Origin: SG8-40 sp963792855
GTDB lineage: Bacteria; Pseudomonadota; Gammaproteobacteria; Burkholderiales; Eutrophovitaceae
DNA: 64,000 nucleotides
NCBI GenBank assembly: GCA_963792855.1
Contig: CAWBXZ010000005.1
Span: forward strand, 1 to 64,000
Reading direction: 5' to 3'
In this document: positions 44,095 through 52,305 of the stretch, in pieces
Layout: each line of letters starts with the position of its first letter
How positions within the stretch are numbered: position 1 is the first letter of the stretch
Notes under the pieces: generated by a model
What the model was told of the DNA's origin: nothing
What the model saw: the letters and a program-made list of their open reading frames with translations, nothing else
Databases searched by the model: none
Position numbers and translations under genes: made by a program

Positions 44095-44203
44095 CGAATC
44101 GTTGGCGCCGCGAGGCGCTGGAGTAATTTGTTAGTGCCGCGAGGCACTGGGAATTCGTTGGTGCCGCGAGGCGCGACAGCGATTTATCGGCGCCATTAGG
44201 CAC
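44076..44203. repeat. Tandem array of five short hairpins, 27-29 nt period
   Basis: Five stem-loops at 44076-44089, 44105-44118, 44134-44147, 44161-44174 and 44190-44203. The unit is GCGCC-GCGA-GGCGC. The third copy reads GTGCC-GCGA-GGCAC, a paired change that keeps the stem. The fourth (GTGCC/GGCGC) and fifth (GCGCC-ATTA-GGCAC) tolerate G-U type pairs. The spacers are 13-15 nt and partly alike. The first copy lies inside the end of the PglL-like gene. The array fills the gap before the rhodanese gene. Confidence 0.8.
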
Positions 44204-44260
44204 GCGAGTGACGACGTGGCAGTGAGGACCAGTAGTGACCACACGTGATGAGGAACAGCA

Positions 44261-44683
44261 GTGACAATCCCGGAATTTGTCTCCAATAACATCTGGCTTG
44301 TGGCGGCGGCCGTTATCAGCGGTGGCTATGTGGTGTGGCCGTGGGTTTCCAGGAGCACCAGCGGTCTGCGCCAGGTCGGGCCAATGGAGGCCGTACAAAT
44401 GATGAACCGCAAGGATGCCGTGGTTCTGGACGTACGAGAGCAGGGCGAGTTCAGTGCCGGGCACATCACGGGTGCGAAGCACTTTCCGGTGGGCTCGCTC
44501 GAAAAGCGGGCTGACGATCTGAAAAAATACATCAAGAAGCCCGTGCTGGTGGTTTGTGCCAGTGGCACGAGATCGCGAGCAGCTTGTACAACACTGAAAA
44601 AACAAGGGTTTGAGGAGGTTTTCTTGCTGACCGGCGGCATGGGTGCCTGGCAGCAGGCCAGCCTCCCGGTGACGAAATCGTAG
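44261..44683 (+). CDS. Membrane-anchored rhodanese domain protein
   Basis: 140-residue sulfurtransferase-like protein with an N-terminal membrane segment (IWLVAAAVISGGYVVWPWV) and one rhodanese domain. AVVLDVREQGEFSAGHITGA is typical. The active-site Cys with its loop is LVVCASGTRSRAACTTLKKQ. GTG 44261 follows the hairpin array. It is the first gene of the rhodanese-grxC-secB run common in betaproteobacteria. The stop overlaps the grxC start. Its physiological substrate is unknown. Confidence 0.88.
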   Translation: MTIPEFVSNNIWLVAAAVISGGYVVWPWVSRSTSGLRQVGPMEAVQMMNRKDAVVLDVREQGEFSAGHITGAKHFPVGSLEKRADDLKKYIKKPVLVVCASGTRSRAACTTLKKQGFEEVFLLTGGMGAWQQASLPVTKS

Positions 44684-45069
44684 TGCCTGGCGGGTCGAAC
44701 GCAATGTGCAGCGATGCCCAAGCCGGCGTTGAGAAAGACGGGCAGTCCGACGGTTCCCGGAAAGCGGTCGTGATGTATTGCACGGCATTTTGTCCGTTTT
44801 GCCGCATGGCGGACAGCCTGCTCGCGAAAAAGGGGGTTACGGATGTGCAGCGCATCAGGGTGGATCGCGAGCCCGGCTTGCGTCAGGAAATGATTGAACG
44901 AACCGGGCGCCACACGGTGCCGCAGATCTACATTGGCGATTTCCATGTGGGCGGTTATGACGATCTGTCGCGGCTGGAGCGCGCCGGCAAACTCGAATCG
45001 CTGTTACGGGGCGGTCAGGATGAGCCCGGTACGGTTCAACCCGGATCTGATGGAACCAGTGCGGAATAA
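44683..45069 (+). CDS. grxC: Glutaredoxin 3 (GrxC type)
   Basis: Small redox protein reducing disulfides or protein-glutathione mixed disulfides. The active site is CPFC in VVMYCTAFCPFCRMADSLLA. The glutathione-binding TVPQIYIGDFHVGGYDDLSR is clear. GTG 44683 overlaps the rhodanese stop; ATG 44704 is an alternative. The N-terminus is about 25 residues longer than usual and the C-terminus has a loose tail, so a shorter start is possible. secB follows after 35 nt. Confidence 0.9.
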   Translation: MPGGSNAMCSDAQAGVEKDGQSDGSRKAVVMYCTAFCPFCRMADSLLAKKGVTDVQRIRVDREPGLRQEMIERTGRHTVPQIYIGDFHVGGYDDLSRLERAGKLESLLRGGQDEPGTVQPGSDGTSAE

Positions 45070-45104
45070 CCGGGCTGACAATTAACGCAAACGACGAGGC
45101 AGCA

Positions 45105-45578
45105 ATGAGCGAACAGGAACAGAGCAACCAGCCGGTATTTTCGATCGAGAAGCTTTATGTAAAGGATTTGTCGGTCGAGGTGCCCGGGGCGCCGCAAATT
45201 TATCAGGAGCGAGAGGCCCCGCAGGTGGATGTGTCGATGAACAACACCGGCAACCCCATCAGCGACGGCTACTATGAAGTGGTGATCAAGCTGACGGTTA
45301 CCGCCAAACTCAAGGAAAAGACCGTTTTTCTGGTTGAGGTGGCGTATGGCGGGGTGTTCCAGATTCGCAATGTGCCGGAAACGGAAATCGAGATGGTGCT
45401 GGGCGTAACCTGTCCAAATATCCTGTTTCCCTATTTGCGTGAAGTCGTTTCCGAAACCGTATCGCGGGCGGGATTCCCGCCGGTGATTCTGCACCCGATG
45501 AACTTCGAGGCGATCTACAAGGCACGCAAGCAAAAAGGCGATGAGCAAGCAGCCGCGCCGGGAACAACCACCCACTGA
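45105..45578 (+). CDS. secB: Protein-export chaperone SecB
   Basis: Homotetrameric cytoplasmic chaperone that keeps preproteins unfolded and delivers them to SecA. 157 residues, the usual length. FSIEKLYVKDLSVEVPGAPQ, YYEVVIKLTVTAKLKEKTVF and CPNILFPYLREVVSETVSRA are diagnostic. FPPVILHPMNFEAIYKAR is the C-terminal helix that meets SecA. It follows grxC and precedes the SH3-domain gene and gpsA, in conserved betaproteobacterial order. Confidence 0.96.
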   Translation: MSEQEQSNQPVFSIEKLYVKDLSVEVPGAPQIYQEREAPQVDVSMNNTGNPISDGYYEVVIKLTVTAKLKEKTVFLVEVAYGGVFQIRNVPETEIEMVLGVTCPNILFPYLREVVSETVSRAGFPPVILHPMNFEAIYKARKQKGDEQAAAPGTTTH

Positions 45579-45583
45579 AGCGC

Positions 45584-46027
45584 ATGCGTTCACTTGCCGC
45601 AGTTGTTTTCATACTGGGGTTTTTTTACGGACCGCTCGTTGCCAATGCAATCGAGTTCCGCTCCGTTACCGATGAAGTATCAGTGCTGTACGAGGCGCCG
45701 TCCAGGCAGTCGCGCAAACAACTTATTCTGACCCGTGGCTACCCGGTTGAAGTGATTATCGAGACGGAAGGCTGGGTGCGTGTGCGCGACGATGCGGGCA
45801 CGTTTGGCTGGATCGAGTCGGCGCGGCTGGATACGAAGCGAACAGTCATGATTTCCAGTGATGTGGCTCAAGCGCGCCTCGGGCCCAACGATTCGGCGGA
45901 AATCGTGTTCCAGGCAAGAAAAGGTGTTGTCCTCGATTTTCTGGACGTGGCAGGCGGTTGGGCCAAGGTGCGCCATCGCAGTGGCATCGTCGCCTACGTC
46001 CGACTGACCGATCTCTGGGGCGTATGA
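45584..46027 (+). CDS. Exported SH3-domain protein
   Basis: 147-residue periplasmic protein. The signal peptide covers about residues 1-22 (LAAVVFILGFFYGPLVANA). Two bacterial SH3-like repeats follow: RSVTDEVSVLYEAPSRQSRK to WVRVRDDAGTFGWI, and the DVAQARLGPNDSAEIVFQ to WAKVRHRSGIVAYVR part. Such SH3b proteins usually bind peptidoglycan, but no catalytic domain is present. It starts 5 nt after secB and its stop overlaps the gpsA ATG (ATGA). Confidence 0.85.
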   Translation: MRSLAAVVFILGFFYGPLVANAIEFRSVTDEVSVLYEAPSRQSRKQLILTRGYPVEVIIETEGWVRVRDDAGTFGWIESARLDTKRTVMISSDVAQARLGPNDSAEIVFQARKGVVLDFLDVAGGWAKVRHRSGIVAYVRLTDLWGV

Positions 46028-47016
46028 AGCTGGCGGTGATAGGTGCCGGAGCATGGGGAACGGCGCTCGCGGTGGTTTTGTCTGCCAATCATCGCGTTTC
46101 GCTCTGGTGCCGCAATCCGGAAGAGGCGGCCACCGTGCGGTCCGACAGGGAAAATAAACGGTATTTGCCCGGTGTCAGACTGGCTGATGACATACGGGTG
46201 GTCGACCAGATTGAAGGCGCAGGCGAGCCTTTTGAACTCGCGCTGTTTGCGGTTCCTACCGCCGGTTTGCGCGCGGCGCTGCGATTTGCTCGCGAGGCCA
46301 TGGGTGCGTCCGGCTGCGTGTGGGCATGCAAGGGCTTCGAAAAAGGAACCGGCAAACTGCCGCACGAGATTGCTTCAGAAGAACTTTCACCCGCAACGCA
46401 GTGCGCGGTGCTTTCCGGGCCGAGCTTCGCGGCTGATGTGGCAAGAGGGCTGCCAACAGCGGTCACGCTGGCTTCTTTCGATGAGGATTTTGCGGTTGCT
46501 ACAGCGAGACAGCTGCATACCGGGCGTTTTCGCGTCTATTCCAGTACCGACCTGATCGGCGTTGAAGTCGGCGGCGCGGTGAAGAACGTCATCGCCATTG
46601 CGGCGGGAATCTGTGACGGGCTGCGTCTCGGCGACAGTGCGCGGGCGGCTTTGGTGACCAGAGGGCTCGCGGAAATCACGCGCCTCGGCCTGAAGCTGGG
46701 CGGACGGGTCGAAACGTTTATGGGTCTTTCGGGTCTCGGGGACCTCACCCTGACCTGCGCAGGTGACTTGTCCCGCAACCGCCGCGTCGGACTTTCACTT
46801 GCCACCGGGAAAAGCGTTGCGGACATCTTGTCCGAACTTGGCCATGTGGCGGAAGGCGTTCACACCGCCAGCGAGGTGTTGCGGATGGCACAACGCCTGG
46901 GCGTCGAAATGCCGATCACACAGTCGGTCGTGAGTGTGCTGGACGGCACGGTGTCTGCGGCTGCAGCGGTTGATGCGCTCTTGCAGCGCGACCCGAAAGC
47001 TGAAAGCGTCGACTAG
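46024..47016 (+). CDS. gpsA: NAD(P)+-dependent glycerol-3-phosphate dehydrogenase
   Basis: Reduces dihydroxyacetone phosphate to sn-glycerol-3-phosphate for phospholipid synthesis. 330 residues from ATG 46024. LAVIGAGAWGTALAVVLSAN is the NAD(P) site, AVLSGPSFAADVARGLPTAV a family motif, and GVEVGGAVKNVIAIAAGICD carries the catalytic Lys. FMGLSGLGDLTLTCAGDLSR completes the helical C-terminal domain. Cytoplasmic. The start overlaps the SH3-protein stop. Confidence 0.95.
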   Translation: MKLAVIGAGAWGTALAVVLSANHRVSLWCRNPEEAATVRSDRENKRYLPGVRLADDIRVVDQIEGAGEPFELALFAVPTAGLRAALRFAREAMGASGCVWACKGFEKGTGKLPHEIASEELSPATQCAVLSGPSFAADVARGLPTAVTLASFDEDFAVATARQLHTGRFRVYSSTDLIGVEVGGAVKNVIAIAAGICDGLRLGDSARAALVTRGLAEITRLGLKLGGRVETFMGLSGLGDLTLTCAGDLSRNRRVGLSLATGKSVADILSELGHVAEGVHTASEVLRMAQRLGVEMPITQSVVSVLDGTVSAAAAVDALLQRDPKAESVD

Positions 47017-47108
47017 CGCCGCGTTTCTATCGCCGCCCGATGGCAAGCAGGAGGTCTGCGCGCGTTGTCCCGAGATCGGTCCGGCGTGCGCTCCGGTGTC
47101 AGCATCCA

Positions 47109-47573
47109 TTAAACACCGCCTTCAAATCCCGATTGGCGCCAGGCCTCGTAGACGGCGACGGCGACCGTATTCGCGAGATTCAGGCTTCGTTCTTGCGTCA
47201 CCATCGGCAGCCTCAGGCGATGCTCCGGGTCGAAACCGGACAAAATCTCCGCAGGCAGCCCGCGTGTTTCCGGACCAAATACGAGGGCATCCCCGCGGGC
47301 GAAGCGAAACCGGTCGTAGTGGCGGCTTGCTTTCGTCGTAAACGCCACCGCTCGTTTCGAAGGGTGCGCGTTTTGCCATTCGTCCCAGTTACGGTACTTG
47401 CGAACGTCGGCGAATGCGCGGTAGTCAAGGCCGGCGCGCCGAAGACTGCGATCGTCCAGGTGAAAGCCGATGGGTTCGATGAGGTGCAGCCGGCTTCCGG
47501 TATTGACGCACAGACGAATGATGTTGCCGGTGTTGGGCGGGATCTCGGGCTGAAAGAGAACGACGTCGATCAT
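47109..47573 (-). CDS. trmL: tRNA (cytidine(34)-2'-O)-methyltransferase (SPOUT)
   Basis: SPOUT-class methyltransferase of 154 residues that methylates the 2'-OH of wobble nucleotide 34 in tRNA-Leu species. MIDVVLFQPEIPPNTGNIIR is the N-terminal signature; the knotted SAM site is in LVFGPETRGLPAEIL and RLPMVTQERSLNLANTVAVA. It is convergent with gpsA. Its start faces the mshE start across an AT-rich gap that must hold both promoters. Confidence 0.93.
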   Translation of the reverse strand: MIDVVLFQPEIPPNTGNIIRLCVNTGSRLHLIEPIGFHLDDRSLRRAGLDYRAFADVRKYRNWDEWQNAHPSKRAVAFTTKASRHYDRFRFARGDALVFGPETRGLPAEILSGFDPEHRLRLPMVTQERSLNLANTVAVAVYEAWRQSGFEGGV

Positions 47574-47674
47574 GTGATGGCAACGGTTCCTGCGTCATAA
47601 ATGTCGTATAAACAATTATATATAATCAATAGTTCAAATATTGCTTAATATTGGTGCCGACTGTATCTGAATAT
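47574..47674. promoter_or_regulatory. AT-rich divergent promoter region of trmL and the msh operon
   Basis: The stretch is much more AT-rich than its surroundings. ATTATATATAAT at 47615-47626 is a perfect palindrome containing TATAAT. No convincing -35 hexamer accompanies it, so exact promoters are not assigned. Any expression of mshE and the following genes must begin here. Confidence 0.4.
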
Positions 47675-49378
47675 ATGGGTAAACCAGAGAAAATTCGTAT
47701 TGGTGAGCTGCTGGTACATCAGGGACTGCTGACACCGGAGCAGTTGTCAGCAGCGCTGGGCGACCAGAAGCGCACCGGCCGCAAACTGGGCCGCATCTTT
47801 ATCGAAAACGGATATCTGAGCGAGGACCAGATAGGGACCGCGCTTGCCCATCAGTTGCAGGTGCCGTTCATGGATCTCAGGCAATTCAATGTCAAGCCTG
47901 AGCTGGCGATGCGTTTGCCCGAGGCGCTGGCGCGACGTTTCCGCGCGATCATTCTGCAAGAGGACACGAATGCCTATAGCGTCGGTTTCGCCGATCCGAC
48001 CGACCTGTTCGCCTATGACGAGATTGCGCGGCAACTGAAGCGCGACATCCGGCTGGTCGTGGTGTCGGAATCGCTCCTGATGCAGACGATTGACCGCATT
48101 TACCGGCGCACCGAGGAAATCAGTGGCCTGGCCCAGGAACTGGGCGCAGAACTCGGGGAGTCGGTCATCGACCTGGGGAGCATGGGACGTTCGCCGGGCG
48201 TGGAGGATGCGCCCGTCGTCAAGCTGCTGCAATCGGTGTTTGAGGATGCGACCGTCGTTCGCGCCTCGGATATCCATATCGAGCCACAGGAGACGAAACT
48301 CCAGATTCGATTTCGCATTGACGGCGTGCTGCATGTCCAGACACTGGCCGACTTGAAAATCGCACCTGCTCTTGTGCTGCGGCTCAAACTGATGTCCGGG
48401 CTCGATATTTCGGAAAAACGCCTGCCTCAGGACGGGCGTTTCAATATCAAGGTGCGGAATCACCAGATCGACGTCCGTATTTCGACAATGCCGAACCAGT
48501 ATGGCGAGTCGGTCGTCATGCGTTTGCTGAACCAGTCGAGCGGCATCCTGAAACTTGACGGCGTCGGCTTGCAGGCGAAGTTGCTGGAAAAACTGCGAAA
48601 GGTGATGAGCCGGCCCAGCGGAATGGTTCTGGTTACCGGGCCCACGGGCAGCGGCAAGACTACGACGCTCTACGCCATCCTCGAGGAACTGAACACCGAA
48701 GAACGCAAGATCATTACCGTTGAGGACCCGGTTGAATACCGATTACCCGGGATCAACCAGGTTCAGGTGCACGAGAAAATCGGCCTCAGTTTTTCCCGCG
48801 TTCTCAGGACCGCGCTGCGCCAGGACCCGGACATTCTGCTGGTCGGGGAAATGCGTGACGGCGATACCGTTGAAACCGGATTGCGCGCAGCGATGACCGG
48901 CCACCTCGTGTTATCGACACTGCATACGAACGATTCGGTGACGTCGCCGATCCGGTTGCTGGACATGGGCGCACCGGCTTACATGGTCGCCATGTCATTG
49001 CAGGTGGTGATCGCGCAGCGATTGCTGCGGATGGTTTGTAAAAACTGCGGCGAACCCCAGCGGCTCTCGCCCCAGCAGGAAGCCTGGCTCAACCACTACG
49101 GCAGGTCGGTCTCGGAGGGGCAGGTCCGGAAGGGGCGCGGCTGCACCCAGTGCAATGGCACCGGTTACCTGGGAAGGGGCGGCGTTTACGAGATGCTGGA
49201 AATGACCAGGCCACTGGTTGCAGCGGCAAGCGAAGCCGACCCTGCAAGGTTTGTGGCCTTAGGCCGCGAGCAGATCGCAGGCGAAACGCTTATCGATCAT
49301 GCCATTGACATGGTGGTGGCCGGGAAGACCACCTTGGATGAGGCAATGCGCATCAGCTCGCAGATTGACGAGTACTGA
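47675..49378 (+). CDS. mshE: MSHA biogenesis ATPase MshE (GspE/PilB family)
   Basis: Hexameric cytoplasmic ATPase that drives pilus extension, 567 residues from ATG 47675. The N-terminal domain has two MshEN motifs, RIGELLVHQGLLTPEQLSAA and KLGRIFIENGYLSEDQIGTA, which bind cyclic-di-GMP in Vibrio MshE. The core has Walker A GPTGSGKTTT, the Asp box VEDPVEYRLPG, Walker B DILLVGEMRDGDT and the His box HTNDSV. A zinc site (CKNC and CTQC) lies near residue 460. The mshG start overlaps its stop. c-di-GMP control of the pilus is inferred from the motifs. Confidence 0.93.
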   Translation: MGKPEKIRIGELLVHQGLLTPEQLSAALGDQKRTGRKLGRIFIENGYLSEDQIGTALAHQLQVPFMDLRQFNVKPELAMRLPEALARRFRAIILQEDTNAYSVGFADPTDLFAYDEIARQLKRDIRLVVVSESLLMQTIDRIYRRTEEISGLAQELGAELGESVIDLGSMGRSPGVEDAPVVKLLQSVFEDATVVRASDIHIEPQETKLQIRFRIDGVLHVQTLADLKIAPALVLRLKLMSGLDISEKRLPQDGRFNIKVRNHQIDVRISTMPNQYGESVVMRLLNQSSGILKLDGVGLQAKLLEKLRKVMSRPSGMVLVTGPTGSGKTTTLYAILEELNTEERKIITVEDPVEYRLPGINQVQVHEKIGLSFSRVLRTALRQDPDILLVGEMRDGDTVETGLRAAMTGHLVLSTLHTNDSVTSPIRLLDMGAPAYMVAMSLQVVIAQRLLRMVCKNCGEPQRLSPQQEAWLNHYGRSVSEGQVRKGRGCTQCNGTGYLGRGGVYEMLEMTRPLVAAASEADPARFVALGREQIAGETLIDHAIDMVVAGKTTLDEAMRISSQIDEY

Positions 49379-50604
49379 TGGGACAGTTTGCGTACAGAGG
49401 GCGTGATACGAGTGGCGGACTGGTCGAAGGGGTACTGGACGCACCTGACAGTGCGGCAGTGGCCTCGCAATTGTCAGCCAGGGGCGTCACTCCGGTTCGG
49501 ATCGAGGAAACCGGCGCGACCCCTGGTATCAACACCAACGACCTCTTTTCGCGTCTGGCGCGACGCAAGGTTGGGCTGGAAGATCTGCTGTTGTTCAGCC
49601 GGCAGATGTACACTCTGCTCAAGGCCGGTGTTCCCATCATGCGAGCGCTGGGCGGTTTGCAGGATTCGACCAGCAACCCGGCGTTTCGCGAAACCTTGCA
49701 GTCGATACGCGAGAACCTCGACGCCGGGCGGCCGTTGTCCAGTTCGCTGAACAGCCACAAAGAGGTGTTCTCCCCGTTTTACGTGGCCATGGTGTACGTC
49801 GGCGAAACGACGGGCATGCTTGAACAGGTATTCCTGCGCCTGTTCCATCACCTGGAGTTCCAGGAGTTCATGCGCACGCAGGTGCGATCCGCCTTGCGCT
49901 ACCCCCTGTTTGTCGTTGCCACCATGGTGATCGCAATCGTTGTGATCAACATATGGGTGATACCCGCTTTTGCAAAAGTCTATGCGGGATTCAATACGCA
50001 GTTGCCGTTCATTACCAGGGTTCTGATTACGATTTCTGACTTCATGGTCAACACCTGGTGGATGATGGGGTTGGTCATTGTCGCCACGGCTTTTGGCATT
50101 CGTGGCTGGACGCGAACCGTGGACGGCAGGCTGGCCTGGGATCGGGCAATGTTGCGCATGCCGATTGCGGGAAAAATTATTCTCAAGGCGGCCCTGGCCA
50201 GGTTCGCGCGCAGTTTCTCACTCGCGGTGCGCAGCGGCGTGCCGATCGTTCAGGGCTTGACGCTGGTATCGCAAACGGTGGGTAACGCGTACATGGCGAC
50301 GCGCATTGAAACGATGCGCTCCGGCGTTGAACGTGGCGAGAGCGTGCTGCGTACAGCCATGAGCGCCGGCGTGTTCACGCCGGTCGTGCTGCAGATGATC
50401 ATGGTGGGAGAAGAGTCCGGCGCGCTGGACGACATGATGGATGAGATCGCCGGCATGTATCAGCGCGACGTCGAGTACGAATTGAAGACACTGGGTGCAC
50501 AGGTCGAGCCGATCTTGATCATTCTTCTGGGCGTGCTGGTCCTGATCCTGGCGCTCGGGGTATTCCTGCCGATCTGGGATCTGGGCACGGCAGCGATCAA
50601 GTAA
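49378..50604 (+). CDS. mshG: MSHA/type II secretion inner-membrane platform protein MshG (GspF/PilC)
   Basis: Integral membrane platform protein, 408 residues, two repeated GspF domains with three membrane segments. LFSRQMYTLLKAGVPIMRAL is the diagnostic N-terminal motif; its second copy is RFARSFSLAVRSGVPIVQGL. Membrane segments lie at VVATMVIAIVVINIWVIPAF, MMGLVIVATAFGI and the C-terminal ILIILLGVLVLILALGVFLP. It connects the ATPase MshE to pilin assembly. ATG 49378 overlaps the mshE stop. Confidence 0.93.
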   Translation: MGQFAYRGRDTSGGLVEGVLDAPDSAAVASQLSARGVTPVRIEETGATPGINTNDLFSRLARRKVGLEDLLLFSRQMYTLLKAGVPIMRALGGLQDSTSNPAFRETLQSIRENLDAGRPLSSSLNSHKEVFSPFYVAMVYVGETTGMLEQVFLRLFHHLEFQEFMRTQVRSALRYPLFVVATMVIAIVVINIWVIPAFAKVYAGFNTQLPFITRVLITISDFMVNTWWMMGLVIVATAFGIRGWTRTVDGRLAWDRAMLRMPIAGKIILKAALARFARSFSLAVRSGVPIVQGLTLVSQTVGNAYMATRIETMRSGVERGESVLRTAMSAGVFTPVVLQMIMVGEESGALDDMMDEIAGMYQRDVEYELKTLGAQVEPILIILLGVLVLILALGVFLPIWDLGTAAIK

Positions 50605-50611
50605 TGAGGTC

Positions 50612-51211
50612 ATGGGCGGCAGTCGAAGAACTAACCATCCGAATGACCGGTCATGGTGGATTCGGCAAACCCGCACGGGGCATGACGTCGTTTGGCAACA
50701 CAGTGCCCAATATGGGCACGCTGGCGCAACGCTGCTCGAGTTCGCGGTCAGCGCGACGGTGCTGGGCGTGGTCGCCGTCATCTTGCTCGGACAGTTGCTC
50801 ACCGCCGAGGAGCATGCCGAGAAATCTGCGATGGAGTTGAGTATTTCTCACATGCGCGCCGGATTACGGGCGCAAGTTGGCGCCTTGCTGATTGCCGACC
50901 GGGCCTCCGAGATCGCAGCGCTTGCCGGCGGCAACCCGACCGACTGGCTCGAATTGCCGCCGGAGAATTACCTCGGTGAATTCCATGGCCAGCCGCCTCA
51001 TGATGTTGCGGGAACCTGGTATTTCGACGCGGCACACCGTGAACTGGTTTACACGGCGAACTCGCGGCGCCATTTCGTCCCGTCACCGAGTGACGGGTAC
51101 ACGGTACGGGTGAAGATCGTGCCGGTCGCAACGCCCAAAGATTCAGTCGCGTCTCCCGGCGAGCCGGGGTGGGTGGAACTTGCAATTGTCAATGATTACC
51201 GCTGGTTCTAG
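50612..51211 (+). CDS. mshF: MshF-like minor pilin-type protein
   Basis: 199-residue protein with a type IV prepilin-like N-terminus: GATLLEFAVSATVLGVVAVI gives the cleavage Gly, Glu at +5 and a hydrophobic helix. The leader before it is unusually long and hydrophilic (about 38 residues), so an alternative start nearer to the cleavage site may exist. The periplasmic part (MELSISHMRAGLRAQVGALL) is MshF-like in position (after mshG) and length. The family call rests on the position and the N-terminal helix. Confidence 0.7.
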   Translation: MGGSRRTNHPNDRSWWIRQTRTGHDVVWQHSAQYGHAGATLLEFAVSATVLGVVAVILLGQLLTAEEHAEKSAMELSISHMRAGLRAQVGALLIADRASEIAALAGGNPTDWLELPPENYLGEFHGQPPHDVAGTWYFDAAHRELVYTANSRRHFVPSPSDGYTVRVKIVPVATPKDSVASPGEPGWVELAIVNDYRWF

Positions 51212-51216
51212 GGCTC

Positions 51217-51233
51217 TTGGCACGATAGGTGCA
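51217..51233 (+). promoter_or_regulatory. Sigma-54 promoter upstream of the first pilin gene
   Basis: TTGGCACGATAGGTGCA matches the -24/-12 consensus TTGGCACG-N4-TTGCA with one mismatch. The invariant GG and GC are exactly ten bases apart. It lies directly after mshF and about 66 nt before the pilin ATG. Pilin genes are often RpoN-dependent. The activator is not visible in this window. Confidence 0.65.
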
Positions 51234-51299
51234 GATAGTATGAACATTGTCATGAATATTCCGGTGCGGTTGAAACCGAGCCTGCCAAAGGGTCGATGA

Positions 51300-51767
51300 A
51301 TGCGTAGCAAGGCGGGGTTTACCTTGATAGAACTGGTGGTGACGCTGAGTGTGATCGCGATTCTCGCGGCGCTGGCGCTGCCGCGTTATATCGCATTGCA
51401 GACCCAGGCGCGGGCGGCAAAGACGCAGGCCATATTTGGCGGGATTCGGTCGGCCGCTGCCCTTGCGCACGCGCAGGTGCTGGCGACCAATACCGTGACG
51501 AGCGGCGCTGCAGTCATTTCGATGGAAGGGCAGAACGTCACCATCGTCAATGGTTATCCAACAGCAGACCTGGCGGGCATTATCACCGCCACGCAAATGA
51601 ACACGACGGCAGACCAGATCGTCATATCGGGCGGTGGTTCGAACGCCGGCGACTTGCTGACGATCAACACCGTCGGCGGCACGGCGGGCACGTGCACGGT
51701 CACGTATCAGGCACCGGCGGCGGCCAATACATCGCCCGGCGTAGGCGTTAATACAGCGGGTTGCTGA
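51300..51767 (+). CDS. mshA: MshA-like type IV pilin (first copy)
   Basis: 155-residue type IVa pilin. A short leader (MRSKAG) is followed by FTLIELVVTLSVIAILAALA with Glu at +5 and the Phe+1 site for the prepilin peptidase. The C-terminal part contains two Cys (GTCTVTYQ and TAGC at the end), which could form the D-region disulfide. ATG 51300 follows a sigma-54-type promoter. The first of two tandem pilin genes; either may be the major subunit. Confidence 0.85.
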   Translation: MRSKAGFTLIELVVTLSVIAILAALALPRYIALQTQARAAKTQAIFGGIRSAAALAHAQVLATNTVTSGAAVISMEGQNVTIVNGYPTADLAGIITATQMNTTADQIVISGGGSNAGDLLTINTVGGTAGTCTVTYQAPAAANTSPGVGVNTAGC

Positions 51768-51823
51768 CATCGGTTTGGACATCTCGTCCAGGAATAATTC
51801 TGGAATCTCATGGAGGGCAGGTG

Positions 51824-52239
51824 ATGAAACAGCGTGGTTTTACATTGATTGAACTGGTGGTGGTAATCGTTATTCTCGGTATTCTGGCCGCGACTGCGCT
51901 GCCGAAGTTCATTGACTTGTCTGACAGCGCCCGCGGCGCCGCAGTACAGGGTGTCGCTGCGGCTGCAACGTCCGGTTTTGCGATCAACTACGCGGCACGC
52001 AAGGCCAGCGGTCCCTCGTTGTCGGGACCTCGCCGATCACCAGCGCTGCACCGTGCACCGTCGGAACGCTTGGTTCGGTCATGACCGGCGGGCTTCCCGG
52101 CGGTTATGATGTCATCGCGGGTGGCGTTGCAACCGACTGTTCGGTCGTTAGCAACGATGGCCTGACCGGTACCTGCACGGTGCGTGATACAGCGGATACG
52201 AATTTCACTGCAACGACAACCTACATCTGCGTGCAGTAA
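51824..52239 (+). pseudogene. mshA: MshA-like type IV pilin (second copy), one frameshift
   Basis: Second pilin gene. Leader MKQRG followed by FTLIELVVVIVILGILAATA and LPKFIDLSDSARGAAVQG, which closely resembles MshA of Vibrio. Near position 52010 a base is missing: the frame runs to an early stop near 52083. The proper C-terminus continues in another frame with TSPITSAAPCTVGTLGS, VMTGGLPGGYDVIAGG and GTCTVRDTADTNFTATTTYI, ending at 52239. Repaired length is 138 residues. The conserved C-terminal part argues for a recent or artificial indel. Confidence 0.8.
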
Positions 52240-52265
52240 CCCGGATACGCGCTTGCTTCGTTACC

Positions 52266-52297
52266 ACTGGCCCATGCCGGCAATGGCGTGGGCCAGT
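52266..52297 (+). terminator. Hairpin after the second pilin gene
   Basis: Inverted repeat ACTGGCCCA (52266-52274) / TGGGCCAGT (52289-52297), extended inward by GCC/GGC, followed by TTGCTTT. It probably ends most pilin transcripts or stabilises the pilin mRNA. It overlaps the region of a possible mshC GTG start at 52288, which makes the later ATG more likely. Confidence 0.6.
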
Positions 52298-52305
52298 TTG
52301 CTTTG

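Noticed and set aside
52288..52305. GTG 52288 as mshC start
   Set aside because: It lies inside the terminator-like hairpin; ATG 52306 or 52321 is nearer to the prepilin cleavage site.
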